A model generated the notes under the pieces. It was not told the DNA's origin and made no database searches. It saw only the letters and a list, made by a program, of their open reading frames with translations. From the NCBI GenBank assembly GCA_021776925.1, contig JAJFFB010000170.1, forward strand, positions 42,115 to 106,114: a stretch of DNA of 64,000 nucleotides. The letters are read 5' to 3'. This document shows, piece by piece, positions 25,782-34,862 of the stretch (within the stretch, counting starts at the first letter, position 1; the number at the start of each line of letters is the position of its first letter). Source of the stretch: Planctomycetota bacterium (GTDB lineage: Bacteria > Planctomycetota > UBA1135). The position numbers and the translations under genes were made by a program.

Positions 25782-26753
25782 TCAGCTTTGGGGCTCGGAA
25801 AGTGGCTCCGTTTCGGTCAGGAGGTCATCGACCTCGGGCTCACTTTCGTCAGGGTTCTCATCAAAATGTTCGTCGATGGCATCCAGGTCGAACATCTCAC
25901 CGGCTTCGCTGCGCAAGACGTGGATGTCATCAAAAAAATCCGCTTGTTTCAGGTCGACCTGCTGTTGCTTGGCGAGTTCCAACAAGGCCACCAAGTAGTA
26001 GGCGGCGTCGGCCTTGCCTTTCTTGCCATCGCGCAGCAAGGCCAGGAGCGAGGTTTCGGGCAGAGCCTGGAGTTTCTCCCAGACCTCTTGTACATAGGCC
26101 CTGAGCGGCCGCCCGGCAGGGCGGATCTGGTGTGGGCGTAGGAATCCGGTCTCCTGATTCAGCCGCGTGATGATCTTGAGCAGATCCCAGATCGAGATTT
26201 CACCGAGGTCCCACTCCTCTTCTTCCTCGTCTTCTTCGAGCTGGTACTGGCCAAGCCAGCGCCCGCCGGCAGGCAGCCAGCGGCTGCGCTGCTGCCAGCG
26301 ATCGGCGAGATGGTCGGCGGCCTTGCGCAGCTCCTTGTACGCCAACAGCTGGTGCACCAATTCCTCGCCCGGGTCGAAGGGGTCCTCTTCGCTGTCGATC
26401 TCGTCGGTGGGCAGCAGCGAGCGGCTCTTGATCGCCAGCAGGGTGGCGGCGATCACCAGGAAATCGGCCGCCTGATCGACGTCGACCACCGGCAGCTGGC
26501 GTACGTGGCTGCAATAGGCGTCGCACACCTGAGCCAGCGAAACCACATGGATTTCCAATTCTTTGTCGCGCACCAAATGCAGCAAGAGATCGAGCGGCCC
26601 ATGAAAAACACGCTCCAGGTGCACCGTGAAGTCGGCCTGGTCGGCCGACGACTCCACACCATCCAGGCCCGCCGCCTCGACCGCTGGGCGCGCCGGCGGG
26701 AGTTGTTCGGGATGGGCGGGTTCAATCATGGGGTTCAGCGGGTGCCGAGGCAC
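25782..26753 (-). CDS. scpA: Segregation and condensation protein A
   Basis: ScpA is the kleisin that bridges the SMC heads in the bacterial condensin. FTVHLERVFHGPLDLLLHLVRDKELEIHVVSLAQV is the classical ScpA N-terminal signature, followed by QAADFLVIAATLLAIKSRSLLP. An acidic stretch (LEEDEEEEEWDLGE) lies in the linker and the C-terminal winged helix is divergent, with an acidic tail. The start is uncertain: GTG at 26753 or ATG at 26729 (MIEPAHPEQ); neither has a well-placed Shine-Dalgarno. scpB and smc are not in the window. Confidence 0.92.
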   Translation of the reverse strand: MPRHPLNPMIEPAHPEQLPPARPAVEAAGLDGVESSADQADFTVHLERVFHGPLDLLLHLVRDKELEIHVVSLAQVCDAYCSHVRQLPVVDVDQAADFLVIAATLLAIKSRSLLPTDEIDSEEDPFDPGEELVHQLLAYKELRKAADHLADRWQQRSRWLPAGGRWLGQYQLEEDEEEEEWDLGEISIWDLLKIITRLNQETGFLRPHQIRPAGRPLRAYVQEVWEKLQALPETSLLALLRDGKKGKADAAYYLVALLELAKQQQVDLKQADFFDDIHVLRSEAGEMFDLDAIDEHFDENPDESEPEVDDLLTETEPLSEPQS

Positions 26754-26756
26754 ATC

Positions 26757-27446
26757 CTAGCCGAGGTCCGAGAACAGAATCTTGAACCAGTTCCCCTCCG
26801 GATTCAGCAGGAACAGCCCCCAGAAGGCGTCCATGACCGGAACGACAAAGGTCAACAGGAGCCACGAAAAGAAGCCTTGCGCCATGAACAAGATGGCCAC
26901 CAGGATCAAGAAGCCAAAATTCTCCAAGCGATGGTAGGCCTCAAGGGCCGGTCCGCGCAAGAAGTACTGCACCACGCGCGATCCGTCGAGCGGTGGGATC
27001 GGCACCATGTTGAACACCGCCAGAAAAATATTGATGAAGGCCGCGTAGCCCAGGATCTGGACTCCAGAAGCATCCGCGCTCCACAGTCCGGTATGGACAA
27101 ACACCGCCAGGAGTCCAACCAGCAACAACGCGATCAGAATGTTGCTGACCGGGCCGGCCAGCCCGACCAATGCCCAGTCCCGACGCATCTTGCGCAAATT
27201 CAACAGATTGACCGGCACCGGTTTGGCGCCACCAAAGACCACGTTCGAGCCCGACAGGAGCAGGACCGCGGGCAGGATCACGGTCATGAAGGGGTCGACG
27301 TGCGGCAGCGGATTGAGCGTGATCCGCCCCATCCGTCGCGCGGTGTCGTCACCGAGCCGGTCGGCCACCCAGGCATGGGCCACCTCGTGCGTGGTGACCG
27401 ACCACACCACGATCAAAATCGTCAACACAAAAGGGATGGGTTCCAT
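26757..27446 (-). CDS. Site-2 protease family membrane metalloprotease
   Basis: A 229-residue M50-type intramembrane protease. The HExxH zinc motif is in TTHEVAHAWVADRLGD, preceded by the first helix (FVLTILIVVWSV), and the second metal ligand motif is NMVPIPPLDGSRVV. About six membrane segments fit the compact family near rhomboid-type housekeeping genes; no PDZ domain is present. The ATG at 27446 (MEPIPFVL) is chosen over the longer ORF, whose extra 29 residues overlap the kdsD promoter. The substrate is unknown. Confidence 0.85.
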   Translation of the reverse strand: MEPIPFVLTILIVVWSVTTHEVAHAWVADRLGDDTARRMGRITLNPLPHVDPFMTVILPAVLLLSGSNVVFGGAKPVPVNLLNLRKMRRDWALVGLAGPVSNILIALLLVGLLAVFVHTGLWSADASGVQILGYAAFINIFLAVFNMVPIPPLDGSRVVQYFLRGPALEAYHRLENFGFLILVAILFMAQGFFSWLLLTFVVPVMDAFWGLFLLNPEGNWFKILFSDLG

Positions 27447-27531
27447 TTGGATCGGCCATTCTCGCAGCCGCGGCCGGCTCCTACAATAAGCCGGAGTTGC
27501 CCAGGTTTCCCGGCCTGGAGCGATCTTCGCC

Positions 27532-28539
27532 ATGGTTTTCGACCAGCAAATCGCCCGCGAGCGGGGTCTCGAAGTCCTGCGGCTCGAAGCCGAGGCTCTC
27601 GACGCCCTTCATCGGCGCCTGAGCAACGCCGAGGCCGACTCTCTCGGCGAGTGTTTCCCGGCCGCCTGCGAGATCTTGCTGAATTGCGGCGGGCGCGTGG
27701 TGGTGACCGGCATGGGCAAGGCCGGCCTGGTCGGACAGAAGATTTCGGCCACCCTGGCCAGCACCGGCACCCCCAGCCTGTTCCTGCATCCCGGCGAGGC
27801 TCTGCACGGCGACCTCGGCCGGGTGCGCCCGGAAGACGTGTTGCTGGCTCTGTCGAAGAGCGGTGACACGCGCGAACTGATCAAACTGGTGCCGGCGGTA
27901 CGCGCCTTGGGGGCGCAGATCATCGCGCTGTGTTCGTCGGCGCAGACCCTGCTCGGCGAGCACGCCGATCTGGTCCTGGAACTCGGCGAGGTGCCCGAAG
28001 CCTGCCCGCTCGGGCTGGCGCCGACGGTCAGCACCACCCTGATGCTGGCGCTCGGCGACGCACTGGCGATGGCGGTGCAAGAAGGCCGCGACTTCACCCG
28101 CGAAGAATTCGCCCGCTATCACCCGGCCGGTTCTCTCGGCCGCGAGCTGATGAAGGTGGCCGAGATCATGCGCAAGGGAGCTGAGATTCCCCTGGTCGGA
28201 CAGGATGACAGCCTCGCCGCCACTCTCGGCGTAATGAGCCGCACCCCGGGGCGCCCCGGCGCGGCCTTGGTGGTTCAGGATGTGAGCGATCCGGTTTTGC
28301 TTGGAATCTTCACCGACGGCGACTTGCGGCGCATGGCCGAGGCCGGATCGATTCCGGTCGACGACCCGATCCGCGACCACATGGCGCACGCACCGCGCAC
28401 TCTGGATCGTGAAGAACTGGTCGGCATGGCGCTGCGCCGCTTTCGCGACAGCCACGTCGACCAGATGCCGGTGGTCGACGCTGAAAACCGGGTGGTCGGA
28501 CTGGTCGACGTGCAGGACCTGCTGGAGGTGCGTCTTTGA
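27532..28539 (+). CDS. kdsD: Arabinose-5-phosphate isomerase
   Basis: KdsD interconverts ribulose-5-phosphate and arabinose-5-phosphate, the precursor of KDO in lipopolysaccharide. The SIS domain carries RVVVTGMGKAGLVGQKISATLASTGTP, FLHPGEALHGDLG and the conserved LALSKSGDTREL; two CBS domains follow (MRKGAEIPLVGQDDSL; MAHAPRTLDREEL). At 335 residues it is the standard length. It begins a plus-strand LPS operon with kdsC, overlapping by 4 bp. Confidence 0.95.
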   Translation: MVFDQQIARERGLEVLRLEAEALDALHRRLSNAEADSLGECFPAACEILLNCGGRVVVTGMGKAGLVGQKISATLASTGTPSLFLHPGEALHGDLGRVRPEDVLLALSKSGDTRELIKLVPAVRALGAQIIALCSSAQTLLGEHADLVLELGEVPEACPLGLAPTVSTTLMLALGDALAMAVQEGRDFTREEFARYHPAGSLGRELMKVAEIMRKGAEIPLVGQDDSLAATLGVMSRTPGRPGAALVVQDVSDPVLLGIFTDGDLRRMAEAGSIPVDDPIRDHMAHAPRTLDREELVGMALRRFRDSHVDQMPVVDAENRVVGLVDVQDLLEVRL

Positions 28540-29078
28540 TCCCCGCCGGCATGACACCCAAGGGCGGGGTGGTCGCCGCCGAGCTGCTCACGCGTGCGCG
28601 CCGCATCCGCTTGCTGGTCAGCGACGTCGACGGTTGCTGGACCGACGGACGCATCTGGATCGACGCCGACGGCCGCCAACAGGTGGCCTTTCACGTACAC
28701 GACGGGCTCGGTGTGCAACGCCTGCGCGCCGCCGGCGTCGAGGTGTGCCTGATCTCCGGTCGCGACAATCCCGCGGTCGCCGCCCGCGCCCGCGCCCTGG
28801 GCCTGACCGAGGTCTTCCTCGGCATCGACGACAAAGCCGGGTGCGTGCAGCAGGTGCTTGAACGGCTTGGGCTAGAGGCGCAACAGGTCGCTGCCTTTGG
28901 TGACGACCTCCCCGACCTCGAGCTCTTCGCCGCGGCCGCCCTGCGTTGCGCTCCGGCCAATGCGGTGGCCGCGGTGAACAAGGCCGCCGACCTGGTGACT
29001 TCCCGCCGCGGCGGGCATGGCGCCTTGCGCGAGCTGTGTGATTGGCTGCTGAACGTGCAGGGCGTTCCCTCCCAATGA
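28536..29078 (+). CDS. kdsC: KDO-8-phosphate phosphatase
   Basis: KdsC dephosphorylates KDO-8-phosphate in KDO synthesis. The HAD motif I is LLVSDVDGCWTDGRIW, with the lysine and Asp region FGDDLPDLELF for motifs III and IV; it is a C0-type HAD of 180 residues without a cap. A TTG start at 28536 is favoured because GGAGG lies 7 nt upstream; the ATG at 28551 has no ribosome binding site. The stop overlaps the next ATG as ATGA. CDGDG-type residues are normal, and an active tetramer is expected. Confidence 0.95.
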   Translation: MIPAGMTPKGGVVAAELLTRARRIRLLVSDVDGCWTDGRIWIDADGRQQVAFHVHDGLGVQRLRAAGVEVCLISGRDNPAVAARARALGLTEVFLGIDDKAGCVQQVLERLGLEAQQVAAFGDDLPDLELFAAAALRCAPANAVAAVNKAADLVTSRRGGHGALRELCDWLLNVQGVPSQ

Positions 29079-31447
29079 GTGCGCGGCGCATCGGTAACGG
29101 GATCATCGTCATAACGCTGCTGGTGCTGCTGATCGACTGGCTTGTGCGCCTACAAGGTCCAGCCACCACCGAGCTGCGCGGGCCGGCCGGTTTTCCATGG
29201 CCGACCAATGGCCTGGGGCGGGTCGAAATTGGCATCGAGGGCGCCTTCACCATCGATATGGAAGAAAGCCTGGCCAACGCGGACGGCGGCGCGCAACGTC
29301 TTCCTGAAATCCGTATCGAAGGGCGCGACCCGCGTCCCAAGGATCAGGGCATGAGCATGCAGCAGGCCGTGATCACCGGATTCGCGATCAGCGCCGAAGG
29401 CGCCAGCGCGGAATCACGGGTGCAAGTGATCGCCCGCGCCCCCACCGCCTGGGCCGCGTTGAAGGAAGTCGCAGGGGCGACGCATTTCGACCGCGACCAA
29501 TTGTGGCGGTTGATTTCGCCGGTGGTTGATTTCCCAGGTCTCGCCGCAGGCCAGGACTTTGTTCTTGAGGCCGACGCCGCATTATTCAACCCGACGACCA
29601 ACGAGATCCATTGTCCCGATCACTTCCTGCTCCATTCACCGGCGATGAAGATCGACGGTTTCGGTCTCAGGTTGGATCCGGCCCAGGGAACCATCCGCTT
29701 TGGTGAAACAATCGGCGCCGTGGACTGGGAGCTGCATCTGCAGAGCGGCGGAGTGGTCAAGGGCTACGCCGACTCGGGCGGCAGCCTCATGCCAACCGAA
29801 GATGGCTTGCACGAGTTGCGGCTCAACGCCAGCAAGACCTGCCGCACCGACGTTCCCGCCGAAGCAGGTCTGCCGGGACGGCTCGAGACCAACGGCCTGC
29901 GTTTTTTGGTCGAAGCCGTGGAGGGCTCCTGGTTGCCGCGCGAATGGCATGGCCTGCAGCCGAGTTCTTGGGCCGGTGCCGAGATGTTCCTCTCTGGCCA
30001 AGATAGTTTTGCCTCGTGGGAAGGCGACGAGATCCAAAGGGTCATCATGGATGGCCCGGTCTTTGGTCACATCATGGCGCCCGAACAGGCCTGGGTCGGC
30101 GCCCAGGGGGGGGCTTGGATCGACGCTCTCCAACAGCAGGTGCATTTTCACCGGCTGGTCACGCTACACCGGAGCGATGGCGTGCTGCACACCTCGCGCG
30201 CCGAATTTCACCAGGACGGTTTTTGGCAGGCTGGGGGGGGGGTCCACATCAGCGGGCCGAGCGGGCTGGCCATCGCGGAAACCGCCTTCGCCGCGGCGCC
30301 TGAGCCGGGCGGACGCCGCGGCATGCACGCCTTGGGCGCGGTCCGTTTCCTTCCCAGTGCGCCTGAACTTGATCTGCTCACCGGCCCCGAGGTGCAGGTG
30401 GCGGTCGACGGCAGCGCGCGGCTCGGGCCGGGTTTCGTCGCTCGCGGGATTCACCCGCAAGGCCTGTGGGAACTCCAGGGCACCGAAGTTTCGACACGAC
30501 GTCGCGGTGACCGCCGTCTGACCATCGCTCACGGTGACGTGGTATGGGAGCGCAGCGACCTGAAGCTGGTCGGCGACCGCTTCGAACACGATGACCTTGG
30601 CCAAGGAACTCTGCACGGCCGCCCGGCCAAAGCCTTCATGCAGCTCCCCGAAGGAGAGGCCATCGCCAGCTCGAATTCGCTGGTGCGTGCCGGCGAGCGA
30701 TTGGTCACCCGCGGCAAGCCTCGATTCGACCTGCCCGCGGCGGCGCTCGGCCTCGCCGGCGACCGCGTGCTCATCTATAGCGATCATCTGCACCGCTCTG
30801 AAGACGGCGTCTGGCACGCGCGCCAGAACATCCGTCTCGAGGGAGCGCTGAGCGGTGGCGCGCGCGCTGCCGACTGGGAGCCCGGAGGTGCCTTGGTGGT
30901 ATGGACTTCACCCGAACACCCGCCGCTGGTCGGCACCACCGCCGAGGGCGCCGAATTTCGCGGCAAGGCACGCGTGTGGCGTCTGTTTGCCGACGGCAAC
31001 ATTGAAGCAGAAGGCGAAGTCGACGGCGACTACCAACCCGCTGACCGCAGCACCCCGTTCCACGTCACCGGTGAGCGCGGGCAATTCCTCGAGACCAGCG
31101 GTTGGATCCAGGGTGGGGTGGCGATCGACGCCGAAGGCGTCCACGCCACCGGTCGCCGTGCCGACTGGCACGCGGATGCGCGCGGCGAAGGCTGGGTCAT
31201 CACCATGCTCGGACCCGCCACCTTTACCCACGAGAAAGCCAGTGGCGAGGCGGCGCGCATGATCTATGACCTCGCCGGACCTACGCTGCAGCTCTTCGAA
31301 GGCCGGGATCCCGCCACACTGCGCCTTAAGGACGGGCGCAACGTGCACGCCGAATGGATCGAGGTAGACCCTGATCGCATGACCTTCTCCTCTCGCAACG
31401 GCGTGGTCCGGCAAGTTCCGATTGAGAACGACGACGACGGCTCATGA
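29075..31447 (+). CDS. Large LptC/LptA-like LPS transport protein
   Basis: A 790-residue protein with one N-terminal membrane helix (GIIVITLLVLLIDWLVRL) and a long beta-rich periplasmic part. Its place between kdsC and lptD is where LptC and LptA normally lie, and repeated motifs such as ADAALFNPTTNEIHCPDHFLL and VIWMEG-like strands recall OstA/LptC beta-jellyroll repeats. It therefore probably replaces LptC plus LptA with one membrane-tethered bridge. Two G8-G10 tracts (near 30106 and 30233) lie inside the coding region. The family is divergent, so the assignment rests partly on context. Confidence 0.65.
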   Translation: MSARRIGNGIIVITLLVLLIDWLVRLQGPATTELRGPAGFPWPTNGLGRVEIGIEGAFTIDMEESLANADGGAQRLPEIRIEGRDPRPKDQGMSMQQAVITGFAISAEGASAESRVQVIARAPTAWAALKEVAGATHFDRDQLWRLISPVVDFPGLAAGQDFVLEADAALFNPTTNEIHCPDHFLLHSPAMKIDGFGLRLDPAQGTIRFGETIGAVDWELHLQSGGVVKGYADSGGSLMPTEDGLHELRLNASKTCRTDVPAEAGLPGRLETNGLRFLVEAVEGSWLPREWHGLQPSSWAGAEMFLSGQDSFASWEGDEIQRVIMDGPVFGHIMAPEQAWVGAQGGAWIDALQQQVHFHRLVTLHRSDGVLHTSRAEFHQDGFWQAGGGVHISGPSGLAIAETAFAAAPEPGGRRGMHALGAVRFLPSAPELDLLTGPEVQVAVDGSARLGPGFVARGIHPQGLWELQGTEVSTRRRGDRRLTIAHGDVVWERSDLKLVGDRFEHDDLGQGTLHGRPAKAFMQLPEGEAIASSNSLVRAGERLVTRGKPRFDLPAAALGLAGDRVLIYSDHLHRSEDGVWHARQNIRLEGALSGGARAADWEPGGALVVWTSPEHPPLVGTTAEGAEFRGKARVWRLFADGNIEAEGEVDGDYQPADRSTPFHVTGERGQFLETSGWIQGGVAIDAEGVHATGRRADWHADARGEGWVITMLGPATFTHEKASGEAARMIYDLAGPTLQLFEGRDPATLRLKDGRNVHAEWIEVDPDRMTFSSRNGVVRQVPIENDDDGS

Positions 31448-33798
31448 TCCCCGCCTGCCTGCACGTCGCCGCACTGCTCCTATTCCCTATCGCCCAAGCG
31501 GGAACGCAGCAGCAAGAAGCCACGATCCTGAATTACGGCTCGGTCGCATCCGAACCGCTCGCCAACGGCGAGGTTCTCTATCACCTGCGCCAGATCGATC
31601 TGCGCTCCCCCACCTTGACCTTGCGAGCAGATCGTGGCCGGGTGCGTTTTCACGGCGAGCGCTACAGCGAAACCGCGCAAGGCACGCGCCTGATTGGCGA
31701 CATAGGCGCCGACCTTCTCGGCAGCCCGGGCCAGCCGGTAAAGGAACCCTTGATCCTGGAAATCCAGCTCGAGGGCAACGTCTACATGGAGACTCCTGAG
31801 CGGATCGTGGAATGCGACTGGATGGTGCAGCTTCCTGGCGAGGGACGCGCCACCCTGCACCGCGCCAAGATCACGATTCCCGGAGACATCGGTCCCAACG
31901 GCTGGCCCTGGCGTCTGCGCGCCGACGTGCTCGAAGAAGCTGCGGATGGTTCGCTGTTTGCGCGTAACGCCGCGGTGACCGCATGCCACCTGACCGACCC
32001 GGCCTACGCGTTGACCATGCGCGAGTTGCGCGCGACCCTGGACGAGAACGGCGCATACATCTGGTCCCCCGCCTCGACCTGGTTGTCGGTGCGCGATCAA
32101 CGCGTGCTGCCGATGCCGTCTTTCGATTTCCAGGCCGGTAGCGGAGACAGCGGTTTCGGGGTTCGCAGTCTGCGCATGTCCAGCGGCAGACAGCTTGGAA
32201 CCGCGTTGGAACTGGGTATGTCCTACAAGACCCACTACGGTGACGATCCATTCGAGCTCAGTCTGCTGCCCTCTTATTCCACCCGGCGCGGCACCCCGCT
32301 GCGCACGCGGGCAGAATACTCCAGTGACCGTTTGAGCACTTCGTGGGATCTGTTCTATCTGGCCGATGGCGCCACCGACGTCCATGCTCTGAGCCGCTTT
32401 GTCGGGCGTGGCAGCGACCAGCGCTGGCGGCTTCGTTCCGACACGCGCTACGAGCTCTCCGATTTCTGGCGGCTTGACGTCGACCTCAACCTGACCAGTG
32501 ATCCACTGGTCGATCCCGAATTCTTCCGCCGCGAATGGACCGATGCGCGCGACTCCTTGAACGAGCTGTACCTGCGCCGGGTCGACGCCCAAAGCCTGTT
32601 CACAGTGACCGCCGACTACCGCCTCGACGACGTCGGCTTCACCCCGATCGAAGGCTATGGCGCGCGTGGTGGTGCCGCTCCGCAGCAGTTGGATCTGTTG
32701 CCGCGTTTGCGCTACGAAAAATTCTCCACCACCATCGCCAGCTTGCCGGTGGGCGCGCTCGGTGGCCACGACGGCCGGGCGCCGGTGAATCTGAGCTGGG
32801 GCGCCGATGCCGGGCGTTTTCGGTTGCGCGAGCTCGAACTGACCCCGGCATTGGCGTCGCTTCCATTCACGCCGAGCGGTGACGAATCGCGTGACCGTGC
32901 CCAAGCTTGGATCGAAGTGGTGGCACCGATGAACTGGCGCGGCCTGACGCTGAGTCCGGGCGTGCGCGTGGAAGGCGGTGCGGTCAGTGACCCCGGAGCC
33001 CTCGGCGGCAGCGACGCGCAGGCCTCCACCGAGGTTTTTCTCGAAGCCAGCTCGGTTTTCGAAAGGCGCAGTGAAGACGGCTGGCTTCACCGCCTGCGAC
33101 CGGCCGTGCGCCTGCGCAACCTTGAGGTCCTTGACCGCCCGGGCGCCGAGTGGTTTCCTTTCGAGGCCTTCGATCAACGGCGCTCGGGCCAGGCGGCAGA
33201 ATTCTCCTTGCGCCAGTTCTGGTACGGCGAGGCCTCCAGCCAGCCGTGGCTCGACGTCAATCTGCTCGTCCCCTATTACCCGAGTCCTTCCGAGGCGCTC
33301 GCCGATGGTGTCTTTCCTGGTTTCCGGTCCGGCCAGCGGACCAGTTCCTGGGGCCCAGCCGAAATGCGGGTGGTGTGGACCCCTGGGGTAGAACGAGGCC
33401 TGTTGCGCGGGGTGCGTGCCACCACCAACCTGCGCCAGAATTTCCGCGAAGGCGAGCTGGAGGAGATCTTCTCCAGCCTGTCGGTGTCGCCCAATCCGAA
33501 CTGGCGGGTGGCCACCTGGCTGCGCAGCCTTTCCGATACCGCGATCACCGATGCCTTTGCCAGTTCGGGCTTCCGCGTCTCGTGGCGCATCAATGAGACC
33601 TGGTCCTTCGAGGCCGGCCAGACCTTCACCCAGCGCGGCGATTCGGCGACCAACTCCCGCTACGGATTTACCTACCACGGGCACGGTTTCGCCTTCGAAC
33701 TCTCGGCGAGCCGCAACGAGGCCACCGGCGAATCGCGCTACTCCTTCAATCTGCTTCCCTGCTTCCTGACCGAGCCCTATTACGGGGCGAACCTCTAG
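31444..33798 (+). CDS. lptD: LPS assembly outer-membrane protein LptD
   Basis: LptD inserts lipopolysaccharide into the outer leaflet of the outer membrane. A signal peptide (LHVAALLLFPIAQAG) precedes an OstA-like N-terminal domain (QIDLRSPTLTLRADRGRVRFHGE), then a long beta-barrel rich in alternating Arg/Asp strands and typical motifs such as PYYPSPSEALADG and ending in YSFNLLPCFLTEPYYGANL. The 784 residues suit LptD. The ATG overlaps the preceding stop as ATGA, tying it to the LptC/LptA-like gene. LptE was not seen. Confidence 0.85.
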   Translation: MIPACLHVAALLLFPIAQAGTQQQEATILNYGSVASEPLANGEVLYHLRQIDLRSPTLTLRADRGRVRFHGERYSETAQGTRLIGDIGADLLGSPGQPVKEPLILEIQLEGNVYMETPERIVECDWMVQLPGEGRATLHRAKITIPGDIGPNGWPWRLRADVLEEAADGSLFARNAAVTACHLTDPAYALTMRELRATLDENGAYIWSPASTWLSVRDQRVLPMPSFDFQAGSGDSGFGVRSLRMSSGRQLGTALELGMSYKTHYGDDPFELSLLPSYSTRRGTPLRTRAEYSSDRLSTSWDLFYLADGATDVHALSRFVGRGSDQRWRLRSDTRYELSDFWRLDVDLNLTSDPLVDPEFFRREWTDARDSLNELYLRRVDAQSLFTVTADYRLDDVGFTPIEGYGARGGAAPQQLDLLPRLRYEKFSTTIASLPVGALGGHDGRAPVNLSWGADAGRFRLRELELTPALASLPFTPSGDESRDRAQAWIEVVAPMNWRGLTLSPGVRVEGGAVSDPGALGGSDAQASTEVFLEASSVFERRSEDGWLHRLRPAVRLRNLEVLDRPGAEWFPFEAFDQRRSGQAAEFSLRQFWYGEASSQPWLDVNLLVPYYPSPSEALADGVFPGFRSGQRTSSWGPAEMRVVWTPGVERGLLRGVRATTNLRQNFREGELEEIFSSLSVSPNPNWRVATWLRSLSDTAITDAFASSGFRVSWRINETWSFEAGQTFTQRGDSATNSRYGFTYHGHGFAFELSASRNEATGESRYSFNLLPCFLTEPYYGANL

Positions 33799-33799
33799 A

Positions 33800-34201
33800 A
33801 TGGAAGCGACCATGCCCTTCGGCTTCATCGGTGGGACGGAAATCTTCTGGGTGATCCTGATCGGCCTCATGCTGTTCGGCGGCAAGCTGCCGGACGTCGC
33901 CAAGGATCTCGGTCAGATTTTTTTCCGCGCAAAACGGACTTTGCACGAAGTCCGCAAGGAAAGCGGCATCGACGATGCCTTGAAGGAGATCCGCCGCGAA
34001 GCCCAAGATCTGCAACGCGAAAGCCAGGCGGTCGACCGCAGCTTCCGCGAGGCTGCTACGGTGGCTGAAGCCAAGGCCAAGGCGCTGGATCTAAGCGCTG
34101 GCCCAGGCGGCAAGGAAGAGGTCGAAGACGTCGAAAACGAGAAGGATTCCCCAACAGAATCTGAGGCCGATTCTCAAGAAGCCTCAGACCCAGAGGCCTA
34201 A
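33800..34201 (+). CDS. TatA/TatB-family translocase component
   Basis: A 133-residue protein with the TatA/B pattern: a short periplasmic start, one membrane helix (IFWVILIGLMLFGGKLPDVAKDLG, with the FGxxxLP hinge), an amphipathic helix and a charged acidic tail (EEVEDVENEKDSP). It would oligomerise as part of the Tat channel for folded proteins. The Glu after the hinge helix region and longer tail leave TatB possible. The start may be 33800 or 33812 (MPFGFIGG). It follows lptD by 1 bp. Confidence 0.85.
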   Translation: MEATMPFGFIGGTEIFWVILIGLMLFGGKLPDVAKDLGQIFFRAKRTLHEVRKESGIDDALKEIRREAQDLQRESQAVDRSFREAATVAEAKAKALDLSAGPGGKEEVEDVENEKDSPTESEADSQEASDPEA

Positions 34202-34239
34202 GTCTTTTAAAAATAGTGGCTTAAGGGCTATTCCCTAGA

Positions 34240-34281
34240 CTTTCCACAAGGCTGGGCACTGATTTCCCCCAGTTATCCACA
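34240..34281. promoter_or_regulatory. Pair of DnaA boxes next to an AT-rich stretch
   Basis: TTATCCACA (34273-34281) is a perfect DnaA box, and CTTTCCACA (34240-34248) is a 7-of-9 match 33 bp away in the same direction, three helical turns apart. They lie in the 84-bp intergenic region between tatA and moaB, beside the AT-rich stretch at 34203-34226. This could be a DnaA-regulated site or a second origin element. Confidence 0.5.
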
Positions 34282-34285
34282 CGGT

Positions 34286-34837
34286 TCACATGCGCGCGAA
34301 CAGAGCCGGAAAGGAGCAAGGTTTGGTGCGATGGTCCAACTGCGGCAGGATGATCTCGTCGAGGGCCAGCCGGCAGGCGCCGATAGAGCCGGGCAAAGCC
34401 CAAAGCAATTTCCCGGAAACCACCCCCGCGGTAGCTCGGGACTGGATGGTTGAACTGCCAATCTCTTGGTAGGACAGGCTGCGGAAGAGTTCGCCGAAGC
34501 CTGGCAGCGCTTTGTCGTAGAGGGCCTCTACCGCCTCCGGAGTGACGTCGCGCTGGGTCACGCCGGTGCCACCGGTCAGGATCAGGGTGTGGACCTCGGC
34601 CCTCGCCGCCCAATGGCGCACCTGTTGCTGAATCGAAGTCTGGTCATCGGCCACCACCAACCGCTGCAACAAATGGTGCCCGGCAGCGGTCAATTTCTCT
34701 TCGATCAGCAGGCCGGAACGATCACTGGCCAGATCGCGGGTATCCGAGACCACGATGACCACCGCCCCGAGCGGGCGGAAGTCACGCGTGTCCTGCTGGT
34801 GGGCGGCGTCGGGTTCAGCGGGTTGCACAGGATTCAC
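34286..34837 (-). CDS. moaB: Molybdenum cofactor biosynthesis protein MoaB/Mog-like
   Basis: A 183-residue MogA/MoaB-family protein, which adenylylates molybdopterin before metal insertion. GAVVIVVSDTRDLASDRSGLLIEE, LILTGGTGVTQRDVTPEAVEAL and GKLLWALPGSIGACRLALDEIILPQL are the diagnostic blocks. The N-terminus has a short extension (MNPVQPAEPDAAHQQD). The protein sits alone, with no other molybdenum cofactor genes in the window. It is convergent to tatA across the DnaA-box spacer, and follows rnhC on the same strand with 25 bp between. Confidence 0.9.
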   Translation of the reverse strand: MNPVQPAEPDAAHQQDTRDFRPLGAVVIVVSDTRDLASDRSGLLIEEKLTAAGHHLLQRLVVADDQTSIQQQVRHWAARAEVHTLILTGGTGVTQRDVTPEAVEALYDKALPGFGELFRSLSYQEIGSSTIQSRATAGVVSGKLLWALPGSIGACRLALDEIILPQLDHRTKPCSFPALFARM

Positions 34838-34862
34838 TGGGTTTGGAGCAGGCGCCCACCGG

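Noticed and set aside
31480-33903. 807-residue minus-strand ORF
   Set aside because: Antisense to lptD, no family motif, composition typical of a reverse-strand shadow.
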